A model generated the notes under the pieces. It was not told the origin of the DNA and did no database searches. It was given only the letters and a program-made list of their open reading frames with translations. From SIG673 sp045658525 (lineage in GTDB: Bacteria; Bacillota; Clostridia; Oscillospirales; CAG-272): a stretch of 5,053 bases of DNA. The DNA is taken from positions 1 through 5,053 of the forward strand of contig JAZOVD010000056.1 of the NCBI GenBank assembly GCA_045658525.1. The letters are read 5' to 3'. A program made the translations under genes and the position numbers. Within the stretch, counting starts at the first letter, position 1. Each line of letters opens with the position of its first letter. Of this stretch, positions 1 to 5,053 are shown piece by piece.

Positions 1-288
1 CTTCTTGACCTCGGAATACGTCTCGGTCTCTGCGTTATAGCTGAGCTCGTAGAAGCGCTCATTTTCACCTGCGCAGAATATTACTGTACTGGGAACAGGC
101 TTACCTGTATTGCCGTACTCGGGGAGATAAATATCTACGAGTACCTTATCGTACTCCTTGTGTACCGCGAGAGGTCTTATAGCTTCCGGAATAGCGAAGG
201 TCGTACTATCAAGCTTTCCGACACGCAGGACCGCGGGAGCAACTTCGCCCTCATATTCGATATATCCGTTAGCGGGATAGTTCATTCC
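1..288 (-). repeat. Domain B2 of the modular protein (partial at window edge)
   Basis: Residues of about 1065-1160 continue beyond the edge. The landmark EYDKVLVDIYLP at 1109-1120 aligns with TYDAIELTTYTP at 485-496 of domain B1, followed by VIFC and then a Tyr/Glu-rich strand region. Assignment as a second B domain rests on this one block and on its place after A2-R3, so it is provisional. Confidence 0.4.
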
Positions 289-3200
289 GTCAAAGCCGAT
301 GTCATATTTTCCGCTGAAATCGGTGATCGCGCCGTAACCGTCGGCAACGTATCTGTTGGTCTTTCCGCTTTCATCCTGAGCGAAGAAGGTCGCGCCAGCC
401 TTGAAGCATCCGTCCTCGTAGTAGCGGATTATGTCGCCTTCTTTTACGAAGCCGTTTTTAAGAGTTACGGTGCTCATATCAACCGCGCCATCGGGAGCAG
501 TTGCCTTGTAAATGTACATATTATCCAGATACAGAGAGGAATAATTCGTATTACCGCTCATCTGGAACAGACGAAGCTCCGACGGAGCGTATGAGCCTGT
601 CTCAGAGGACTTCAAAAGGTAATCCTCTGCGAGCAGAACACCGTTTACGTAAGCGTCAATGGTAAGGTTATATCCATCTCCGTCCTCATCATTGCCGGGA
701 TCGACAACGAAGGAGAGCGAGGTGTATTCGGTGCTGCTGAGCTTGGTTATGTGCTTATCACCGCTAGGACTGGTAAGATAAATCACACCGTCCATCGTGG
801 TATATGCAGCCGTTACGAAATTATTACCGCCGTCACGGTGAATGATCTCAAAGATAGTTCCAAAGCCGTTAAAGTTCTCACCGAGCTTGATGTCAACGTC
901 AAATACAAGAGTCTCTTTAACGTTTTCTTTCAGGAACACGTTTATGTAGGAGTGCTCCTTTGTTCCGTTGTGACGGTACAGGTATGACTTATTTCCGTCT
1001 CCCTCATCTATCACCTCTCCAACGTCGTAACGCAGAATGTGCTGAACGTTTGCGCTGCTCGAAGCACTATTTAATATCGTAATAGCGGGCACAGACGTTC
1101 CGTTTCCGCGGAATGCATCGTCAAATCCGTTGAAATCGCCCGCAATGATATAATCGCCGTTGCGCTCAACCGTCTTATACGCGGCGGGAGCGGTATATCC
1201 ATAGTAGGCACCCTTGCGGATGACTCTGCCGGAAGGAGATAAGCTGTAAATGGTTCCCTCTCCGTCAACGTATCTGCCGTTAGCGTCTCCGGTGACCTTA
1301 ACACCGTTCTCGTAAACGTAGGAATATCCGTCAGTGCCTGTAAATACACCCGTGAATACACCCGTGATATTTCCGTTCTCGTCGAAATTGTAAACTATCG
1401 GATCTGCATCCTGATGTACCTCTGCCGCTTTGCTCTTGGCAAAGGTGTCGGTAACGGGATCGCGGTACATCGTAGCGCTCTCTCCGCTTGCAACGTCAAG
1501 GTAGCCTATAAGTCCGCTTCCGGGAAGCTCCTCTACCGACGCAGCATAGGTATCCTTATACTTAACGAATCTTACCGAGCCTATCGCCGCATCAGCGGGA
1601 TCGTTGTACAGGACCCGAGTCGTTCCGTCGGATTTATACATATATGCGCGGTCGCCCCAGGTACTAAGACCGAGACTTACGCTTCCCAATTTAGCCTCGA
1701 TAGTACCCGCATTGTACTGTTCCACAGCAAGCTTTATTCTCGAGCCCGTGTAGCTTGTCAGAGTATCGGGAATAACCTGATAGCTGACATTCCAGCCTTC
1801 TCCGAGAGCTTTAAAAGAAAGCGTCTTGCTCGCCTTAGCAGAGGCGTTGTAGTAGGTTCCGGATATATCCTCGGTACCTAAGTTCAGAGTGTAACCGAAA
1901 TATGCGGGTTTCCACGAAGGCTTCTCCACGGTTCCCTCATTAACACTACCGAAGTTGAGCATAAAATACACAAGCGCAGCAGACTGCGGAGACGGCGTAT
2001 AGGTCGTAAGCTCTATCGCGTCGTACGTAACAGCGTCGGCAACGTTTTGCACCACGGAGTTTGCGCTTCTTCCTATCGATGCGCTGTTGAAGTGATCAGA
2101 GGTGCGGAACCAATACAGACCGCCGTCCTCCTTGCTGTATCTGAAGTTACCCGCGTCGATATTCGCGCCCGTTGTAGTGTACAGAGCATCATTGGTTGTC
2201 GGGTTATCGATAACAGCCGCTTTGCTGTCGATACCGTAAATTCTACCCGCGCGGTCTAACTTCATCGCGATACCGTCTATTACCGCTGCGTCTCCGACCG
2301 CAAGCTTTGAAGCTCTTGTGCCGTTATAAACGTAGTAGAAAGCATCTCCGTCCTTTACGAAGCCGTTTGTATAATCGGTCTTATCCTCACCTACAAGCGT
2401 AAGCTTATCGGCTGCCTTGGTATCCTTATAATAAAGGAAGAAATCATCGAAGTAAGCGGATTTTCCTCCATTAGAGCCATTCGTTCCCGCGGCAGGGTTG
2501 AGCTGCCATATACGGATGCCTTCAAGAGAGTAATACTCGGGCTTGTACTGGTAAAGCTTAACGCCGGTAAGCTCACCATAGTCGAAGGTCGTACCGTCTG
2601 TTGTAGCCATGCTGTACTTGCTATCTAAGCTCGCTCCGTTGCTTCCCGTAGTACTGATTCCCTTGGAATAATCGGATATATTCGAAGCGCTGAGGAAGGT
2701 GTATCCAGCGTCATTTGCGCAGACACCGTTTAAGTAAACGTAGTACTTATTAGCCGCAGCGTCAAGTCTTACCGCGATAGCGGTATAGGTCTGGGAGTTG
2801 AGGTATCCGATCATTTGACCCCCGGCGCTCAGGCTACCGTCGCCACCAAGAGCGACAAGTGATACCGACTTAGCTCCGCTGAAAGCCTTTCCGCTGAAAC
2901 GGGTAACGAAGCTTATAAGGCTTCCACCCCACGGAACAGCGGTCTCGTCAAGCTTCATAGAAACTCCGAAGACGATATCCTGACCGACAGTGTTGGGTCC
3001 CTTGGGCTGCAGATATACCTCCTGTCCCGTGGTCTTACTGTCAGGGTCGTTGATTATTTTCAGCGACTTATTGCCGTCATTCTCCAGCATGTAGAACATT
3101 GAGGAATTGACACTCTTGTTTATGAGCTGGAAATTATTGACGGGATAATACTCATTCGAGATAGGGAATGAGGTTCCCGCGGTGCTTGCAGTGAAGTTTT

Positions 3201-3480
3201 CGAGATTGACCGTCGTTGTAGTTTTATCGCTATTCGTGTGAGTATATGAGGTCAGGACCTCCTCGAAATCCTCGATAAACTGTGTTGTAGCACCTATTGC
3301 TGTGATCTGTTCTGAGGTAGGCAGAGCCCCAGGCTTACCGCTGTGGTAATTGAAGCCCGCACCAGCCCCCGTATCGCCCACAGCTGCTTCTGTTCCTGTT
3401 GCGAGAAGTGACAGCGGCATCATTCCCACAAGCGTGAGCAGAACCAACAGAAGCGATACTATACGTGTTGATTTCTTCAT
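1..3480 (-). CDS. Large secreted modular protein with ConA/LamG-like domains and Tyr/Gly-rich repeats (C-terminus beyond the window)
   Basis: The frame is open from the ATG at 3480-3478 to the left edge: 1160 codons and no stop, so the C-terminus is missing. The start is fixed by AAAGGAG eight bases upstream and by a signal peptide right after it. Residues 66-354 and 780-995 are beta-rich and fit the concanavalin-like lectin/LamG fold: each has a VY/AYVNGV-type strand (YLNGV at 249-253, YVNGV at 944-948) and ends in Y-x-D...Y-K-x-T. Residues of about 430-645 and 1065 onward form a second related pair. Tyr/Gly-rich repeats of about 50 residues sit between the domains and recall cell-wall-binding repeats in style only. 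There are just three cysteines (254, 1025, 1136), as is common for secreted Firmicute proteins. I see no catalytic motif, LPXTG, SLH or dockerin module, though anchors could lie in the missing end. Glycan binding or adhesion is inferred from the fold type. The gene is probably monocistronic at its 5' end, with its own promoter. Confidence 0.9.
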   Translation of the reverse strand, partial: MKKSTRIVSLLLVLLTLVGMMPLSLLATGTEAAVGDTGAGAGFNYHSGKPGALPTSEQITAIGATTQFIEDFEEVLTSYTHTNSDKTTTTVNLENFTASTAGTSFPISNEYYPVNNFQLINKSVNSSMFYMLENDGNKSLKIINDPDSKTTGQEVYLQPKGPNTVGQDIVFGVSMKLDETAVPWGGSLISFVTRFSGKAFSGAKSVSLVALGGDGSLSAGGQMIGYLNSQTYTAIAVRLDAAANKYYVYLNGVCANDAGYTFLSASNISDYSKGISTTGSNGASLDSKYSMATTDGTTFDYGELTGVKLYQYKPEYYSLEGIRIWQLNPAAGTNGSNGGKSAYFDDFFLYYKDTKAADKLTLVGEDKTDYTNGFVKDGDAFYYVYNGTRASKLAVGDAAVIDGIAMKLDRAGRIYGIDSKAAVIDNPTTNDALYTTTGANIDAGNFRYSKEDGGLYWFRTSDHFNSASIGRSANSVVQNVADAVTYDAIELTTYTPSPQSAALVYFMLNFGSVNEGTVEKPSWKPAYFGYTLNLGTEDISGTYYNASAKASKTLSFKALGEGWNVSYQVIPDTLTSYTGSRIKLAVEQYNAGTIEAKLGSVSLGLSTWGDRAYMYKSDGTTRVLYNDPADAAIGSVRFVKYKDTYAASVEELPGSGLIGYLDVASGESATMYRDPVTDTFAKSKAAEVHQDADPIVYNFDENGNITGVFTGVFTGTDGYSYVYENGVKVTGDANGRYVDGEGTIYSLSPSGRVIRKGAYYGYTAPAAYKTVERNGDYIIAGDFNGFDDAFRGNGTSVPAITILNSASSSANVQHILRYDVGEVIDEGDGNKSYLYRHNGTKEHSYINVFLKENVKETLVFDVDIKLGENFNGFGTIFEIIHRDGGNNFVTAAYTTMDGVIYLTSPSGDKHITKLSSTEYTSLSFVVDPGNDEDGDGYNLTIDAYVNGVLLAEDYLLKSSETGSYAPSELRLFQMSGNTNYSSLYLDNMYIYKATAPDGAVDMSTVTLKNGFVKEGDIIRYYEDGCFKAGATFFAQDESGKTNRYVADGYGAITDFSGKYDIGFDGMNYPANGYIEYEGEVAPAVLRVGKLDSTTFAIPEAIRPLAVHKEYDKVLVDIYLPEYGNTGKPVPSTVIFCAGENERFYELSYNAETETYSEVKK
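307..456 (-). repeat. Tyr/Gly-rich repeat R3 in the modular protein
   Basis: Residues 1009-1058 read NGFVKEGD, then RYYEDGCFKAG, then RYVADGYGAITDFSGK. This is the most complete example of the unit: its first part matches R1 almost residue for residue and its last part matches R2b. It sits 15 residues behind domain A2. C1025 is one of only three cysteines in the visible protein. Confidence 0.6.
496..1143 (-). repeat. Domain A2 of the modular protein (ConA/LamG-like, second copy)
   Basis: Residues 780-995 start with GDFNGFDDAFRG and contain DGNKSY at 828-833, TLVFDVDIKLGE, YTSLSFVVD, YVNGV at 944-948, ELRLFQM and the closing YLDNMYIYKAT at 984-994. The order matches domain A1. It is shorter than A1 because A1 has an insertion before the closing strand. 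A DEDGDG stretch at 931-936 has the D-x-D-x-D-G spacing of calcium-binding loops and is absent from A1. Confidence 0.65.
1210..1515 (-). repeat. Tandem Tyr/Gly-rich repeats R2a and R2b
   Basis: Residues 656-757 appear to hold two units. R2b (about 708-757) is clear: SYVYENGVKVTG, then RYVDGEGTIY and a closing SPSGR. Compare RYVADGYGAI...SGK in R3. R2a (about 656-707) is weaker: it has ATMYRDPVTDTF and IVYNFDENGNITG in matching places. A four-residue duplication, TGVF-TGVF, lies at the junction. The segment links domain B1 to domain A2. Confidence 0.5.
1343..1366. repeat. Perfect 12-base tandem duplication inside the large gene
   Basis: The 12-mer AATACACCCGTG occurs twice head to tail (1343-1354 and 1355-1366). 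On the coding strand it gives the in-frame residue duplication TGVF-TGVF at 706-713, followed by a further degenerate TG. A multiple-of-three unit means that gain or loss of a copy would keep the reading frame. Confidence 0.9.
1546..2193 (-). repeat. Domain B1 of the modular protein (beta-rich, second domain type)
   Basis: Residues of about 430-645 form a beta-rich domain that lacks the YVNGV strand of the A domains. The landmark is TYD at 485-487, then Y494-x-P496 and LVYF at 503-506. The partial domain at the left edge has EYD at 1109-1111, Y1118-x-P1120 and VIF at 1133-1135, a constant offset of 624 residues for the first four landmark positions. The domain ends with SVRFVKYKDT at 635-644, echoing the ends of the A domains, so A and B may be distant relatives. 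The edges are approximate. Confidence 0.5.
2221..2367 (-). repeat. Tyr/Gly-rich repeat R1 in the modular protein
   Basis: Residues 372-420 read NGFVKDGDAFYYVYNG, then VIDGIAMKLDRAGRIYG. The first half matches residues 1009-1021 of R3 (NGFVKEGD followed by RYY), and the second half matches the V-x-DG-x-x...SG block of R2b and R3. The unit follows domain A1 by about 18 residues, as R3 follows domain A2. It resembles short aromatic/Gly beta-hairpin repeats of Gram-positive surface proteins, but I could not place it in a named family. Confidence 0.6.
2419..3285 (-). repeat. Domain A1 of the modular protein (ConA/LamG-like, first copy)
   Basis: This region codes for residues 66-354. It opens with FIEDFEE and carries DGNKSL at 135-140, a DIVFGVSMKLDE strand at 168-179, YTAIAVRLD at 232-240 followed by YVYLNGV, and it closes with YFDDFFLYYKDT at 343-354. 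The same landmarks recur in the same order in residues 780-995 (DGNKSY, TLVFDVDIKLGE, YTSLSFVVD, AYVNGV, YLDNMYIYKAT). A1 carries about 55 extra residues between the YLNGV strand and the closing strand. ConA-like fold assignment is inference from this strand pattern; the homology of the two copies is seen directly. Confidence 0.65.
3385..3480 (-). other. Signal peptide of the large modular protein
   Basis: Residues 1-32 show a basic n-region (K2, K3, R6), a Leu/Val-rich hydrophobic core at about residues 8-26, and a small-residue stretch ending ATGTEAA. Cleavage after A32 (T-x-A) or A27 (L-L-A) is possible; the sequence alone does not decide. There is no lipobox cysteine, so Sec/SPase I export rather than a lipoprotein is expected. 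This supports the ATG at 3480 as the true start. Confidence 0.85.
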
Positions 3481-3488
3481 ACTTTTTT

Positions 3489-3495
3489 CTCCTTT
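3489..3495 (-). promoter_or_regulatory. Ribosome binding site of the large secreted protein
   Basis: On the minus strand AAAGGAG lies eight bases before the ATG at 3480. This near-optimal Shine-Dalgarno fixes the start and fits a highly translated gene. Confidence 0.85.
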
Positions 3496-3521
3496 ACAGA
3501 AAAATTTATTTTGAAGTGAGT

Positions 3522-3538
3522 GTATATATATTATATAC
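3522..3538. promoter_or_regulatory. AT-rich palindrome at the predicted transcription start (possible operator)
   Basis: GTATATA (3522-3528) and TATATAC (3532-3538) are perfect inverted arms around a 3-base centre. The element covers about +1 to +17 of the predicted transcript, a position where a bound repressor would block initiation. It also contains a second TATAAT on the minus strand (3535-3530), which has no matching -35. An operator role is inference; low complexity could produce such symmetry by chance. Confidence 0.35.
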
Positions 3539-3544
3539 GCTCCA

Positions 3545-3573
3545 ATTATATACCCATTTTTTGCGTTTGTCAA
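3545..3573 (-). promoter_or_regulatory. Consensus sigma-A promoter of the large secreted protein
   Basis: On the minus strand TTGACA (3573-3568) and TATAAT (3550-3545) are separated by exactly 17 bases: both hexamers match the housekeeping consensus perfectly. Transcription should start near 3538, giving a leader of about 58 bases before the ATG. The leader shows a ribosome binding site and an AT-rich palindrome but no riboswitch-like fold. Confidence 0.85.
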
Positions 3574-3591
3574 GGCGGTAATCGGATTTTC

Positions 3592-3606
3592 GTAAATGTT
3601 GTTTAC
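3592..3606. promoter_or_regulatory. GTAAA-N5-TTTAC palindrome upstream of the promoter
   Basis: Perfect 5-base arms GTAAA (3592-3596) and TTTAC (3602-3606) flank TGTTG. The centre at 3599 lies about 61 bases upstream of the predicted transcription start, a usual place for an activator that contacts RNA polymerase from upstream. I cannot assign it to a known regulator. Confidence 0.35.
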
Positions 3607-3654
3607 ATCTCAAAGCATTTTTTGTGCATATTATACAACCGGCTTCATCGAATA

Positions 3655-3688
3655 AAAATAAGCAGGGCTGAAAGGCTCTGCTTATTTT
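3655..3688 (-). terminator. Rho-independent-type terminator of azlCD
   Basis: Eleven-base perfect arms (3655-3665 and 3678-3688) enclose a 12-base centre, beginning five bases after the azlD stop codon. On the minus strand the distal arm is U-rich (CUGCUUAUUUU, then UAUU), giving the U-tract expected of an intrinsic terminator. It separates azlCD from the promoter of the large gene. Confidence 0.8.
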
Positions 3689-3693
3689 ATATC

Positions 3694-4011
3694 TCATATC
3701 AACAGCATTATAAGCTCGCAAACAAACACCGCTCCGCACGCGCCTGCCGCGACTGTAACGAGGCTTTTTTCAAAGTACGCGAGTATAAGCGCTACGGCAA
3801 AGCCCACAACCGCGGAAATAAGCGACGAGGTTGCGTAAAGAATAGCGGGAACGGTCATAACGGTAAGCACCGTATATGGAACGTAATAGAGGAACGAGAC
3901 GATGAACTTGTTTTCTATTTTGTGTCTGACCGCAACGAGCGGTATCGTTCTTATCAGGTAAGTAACTCCCGCCATAACCGCGAGATACAGAAGGAATTTA
4001 AGTATCGGCAT
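3694..4011 (-). CDS. azlD: AzlD family branched-chain amino acid export subunit
   Basis: This 105-residue membrane protein has the normal length for AzlD, the small subunit that works with AzlC to export branched-chain amino acids (known from Bacillus AzlCD and Corynebacterium BrnFE). Family hallmarks are visible: AGVTYLIRTIPL at 14-25 with the conserved Arg21, and SFLYYVPYTVLTVMTVPAIL at 39-58. Hydrophobic segments fall at about 3-20, 36-57, 62-80 and 84-104. The ATG is preceded by AAGGAG with about nine bases to the start codon, and it lies inside the end of azlC with a 14-base overlap, so the two are very likely translationally coupled. A terminator follows the TGA directly. Substrate specificity cannot be read from the sequence. 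Confidence 0.9.
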   Translation of the reverse strand: MPILKFLLYLAVMAGVTYLIRTIPLVAVRHKIENKFIVSFLYYVPYTVLTVMTVPAILYATSSLISAVVGFAVALILAYFEKSLVTVAAGACGAVFVCELIMLLI

Positions 4012-4723
4012 TTCGGGGTTCTCCTTCCTGCTTTATCGGAGCTAACAACGCAAATATCGCGCTGACAACGACAGCGCAGATTATTATCACAAATCCGCTT
4101 GGAACTTTATTAAGCACGGGTGTATATTTAAACAAACAGCTCATAGCTATCGCCGAAAGCACGCAAAGTGCCGTCGCGCGGCTCTTTTTCGCCTCGGGAA
4201 CGACTATCGCGATAAACATTCCGTATATCGCCACACCGAACGCCGACAGCACCATAGCGGGGAGTATATTACCCGCAAGCGCGCCTATGAGCGTTCCACC
4301 CGACCAACCAAGGTAGGGCGTAAGCATAAGCCCATACATATATTTTTTGCCGACGTTTCCGTTTTGCGAGGCAGATACGGCGAAGATCTCGTCGGTAACG
4401 CCGAAGCCGATCAGGAAGCGGTTGTGCATTTTAACGCTTTTTCCGAGCTTTTGCGAAAGCGAAACGGACATAAGCGAGTAACGAAGATTTATTATGAGCT
4501 GGGTCGCGGCAAGCTCTATAAGTGACCCCGAGGCGGCGATTATGGGCGCGCCCGCGAGCTGACCCGCCGACGTTAAGTTAGTCATAGAGATAAGTAACGT
4601 TTCGGGCACGGACAGTCCGAGTCCTACCGCGAATATGCCAAAGGCGAACGAAACGGCGAGATAACCGAGACATATCGGCACACCGTCGCGCACGCCAAGG
4701 GCGAAGCTATTGTTTTCTTTCAT
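3998..4723 (-). CDS. azlC: AzlC family branched-chain amino acid permease/exporter
   Basis: At 241 residues this is a full-length AzlC, the large membrane subunit of the AzlCD exporter that moves branched-chain amino acids (and in some species methionine or azaleucine) out of the cell. Typical blocks in order are GVRDGVPICLGY at 10-21 with FAFG at 26-29, SAGQLAGAP at 52-60, the Asn-Leu-Arg strand NLRYSL at 79-84, GVTDEIFAV at 108-116, and YLGWSGGTLIGALAG at 137-151. About seven to eight hydrophobic segments span residues 15-228, and the tail is polar. The start ATG has AAAGGA about 11 bases upstream. It follows the EcsC-like gene by 37 bases with no clear terminator, so read-through from that gene is possible. 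The last 14 bases overlap azlD. Confidence 0.92.
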   Translation of the reverse strand: MKENNSFALGVRDGVPICLGYLAVSFAFGIFAVGLGLSVPETLLISMTNLTSAGQLAGAPIIAASGSLIELAATQLIINLRYSLMSVSLSQKLGKSVKMHNRFLIGFGVTDEIFAVSASQNGNVGKKYMYGLMLTPYLGWSGGTLIGALAGNILPAMVLSAFGVAIYGMFIAIVVPEAKKSRATALCVLSAIAMSCLFKYTPVLNKVPSGFVIIICAVVVSAIFALLAPIKQEGEPRNADT

Positions 4724-4760
4724 TTTGGGTTGTTTCCTTTTAGTGAAGTTTACTTAGCGA

Positions 4761-5053
4761 TTATTCTGTATCCTCTATCGAATTGATAATCATATCATCT
4801 TCATATACAGGTTTATATTTTGGATTACTCAATATAGTATCTTGCAATGATTTTTTGAGTTTGTCGCAACAAGGTTTGAAAGAAAGATATGTAATCCCGC
4901 CACCAAGAACAGCTCCAACAACAAAAATAGCATTTTTAAAGAAACCCGCAAATATTTCCTTTGTCATCTTTACACCAAACCATTTGGCGATACTCTTAAC
5001 AATAGGGTACACCTTTCCTTTTGTTAGAGCTTTTTTTAAAAGTTGCTTTTCCA
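4761..5053 (-). CDS. C-terminal part of a probable EcsC-family protein (start beyond the window)
   Basis: The frame is open to the right edge with no upstream stop, so these 96 residues are the end of a longer protein. A GTG at 5012 could be taken as a start, but the in-frame codons before it (EKQLLKKALTKGK) run smoothly into the rest and no ribosome binding site is well placed, so I treat it as internal. A hydrophobic Gly-rich hairpin, VVGAVLGGGITYLSFK, follows an amphipathic helix KMTKEIFAGFFKNA. This arrangement, then a Lys-rich helix and an acidic tail ending EDTE, is what I know from the C-terminus of EcsC-family proteins, which have no settled biochemical role. The family call rests on this motif alone. 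The gene is distinctly more AT-rich (79 G or C in 240 bases, 4801-5040) than azlC. Confidence 0.5.
   Translation of the reverse strand, partial: EKQLLKKALTKGKVYPIVKSIAKWFGVKMTKEIFAGFFKNAIFVVGAVLGGGITYLSFKPCCDKLKKSLQDTILSNPKYKPVYEDDMIINSIEDTE

Noticed and set aside
160..594. Plus-strand open frame of 144 codons
   Set aside because: It lies wholly inside the minus-strand 1160-codon frame, has no ribosome binding site, and its product has no recognisable features. The minus-strand product has a signal peptide, repeats and consistent domain patterns here.
1414..1881. Plus-strand open frame of 155 codons
   Set aside because: It is an antisense shadow of domain B1 and R2 of the large protein, with no ribosome binding site or family pattern.
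1..3480. CRISPR array, IS element or tRNA within the long left region
   Set aside because: No regularly spaced direct repeats, terminal inverted repeats, transposase motif or cloverleaf pattern was seen. The repetition here is at protein level.
3630..3635. A further TATAAT on the minus strand upstream of the main promoter
   Set aside because: No acceptable -35 box lies 16-18 bases upstream; that position is a run of T with one A.
3506..3739. Minus-strand 77-codon frame between azlD and the large gene
   Set aside because: It covers the azlD end, terminator and promoter boxes and would encode a low-quality peptide. The regulatory elements explain this DNA better.
3520..4065. Plus-strand open frame of 181 codons across the promoter region and azlD
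   Set aside because: It runs through the terminator, the consensus promoter and all of azlD on the wrong strand. The translated product is Arg/Tyr/Cys-rich and typical of an antisense read of a membrane protein.
4760..4789. Weak promoter-like pair for azlC (TTATCA, 18 bases, AATAAT on the minus strand)
   Set aside because: The -35 hexamer matches only four of six positions and the spacing is 18. In AT-rich sequence such a match is expected by chance, so I do not annotate it, though azlC may need its own promoter.

Overview
The window looks like a chromosomal piece of a Gram-positive, Clostridia-type gut or rumen bacterium (Oscillospiraceae/Lachnospiraceae-like). This is inferred from the signal-peptide style, the strong AGGAG ribosome binding sites, a textbook sigma-A promoter, an azlCD pair and mid-range GC with a low-GC patch at one end. 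No marker gene fixes the taxon. All recognisable genes lie on the minus strand, so reading in gene order goes from the right edge to the left.

Right edge (5053-4761): the C-terminal 96 residues of a protein whose start lies outside the window. They probably belong to the EcsC family. This piece is clearly more AT-rich than what follows. After a 37-base gap comes azlC (4723-3998), overlapping azlD (4011-3694) by 14 bases. Together they encode a two-subunit branched-chain amino acid exporter. A hairpin directly behind the azlD stop (3688-3655) ends this unit.

Intergenic region (3693-3481): after the terminator comes a well-formed control region. It has a GTAAA-N5-TTTAC palindrome near -61, an exact TTGACA-17-TATAAT promoter, a second AT-rich palindrome at the predicted start of transcription, and a roughly 58-base leader with AAAGGAG.

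Left two thirds (3480-1): one uninterrupted reading frame of 1160 codons that runs off the left edge. It begins with a signal peptide and encodes a very large secreted modular protein. Reading it by eye shows an internal duplication. A concanavalin/LamG-like beta-sandwich (A) is followed by a roughly 50-residue Tyr/Gly-rich repeat (R) and then by a second type of beta-rich domain (B). The order is A1-R1-B1-R2a-R2b-A2-R3-B2, with B2 cut by the window edge. I recognise no catalytic domain, so a surface or carbohydrate-binding role is an inference only. This protein is the most interesting content of the window. The exporter and EcsC-like genes are ordinary neighbours, and nothing links them functionally to it.
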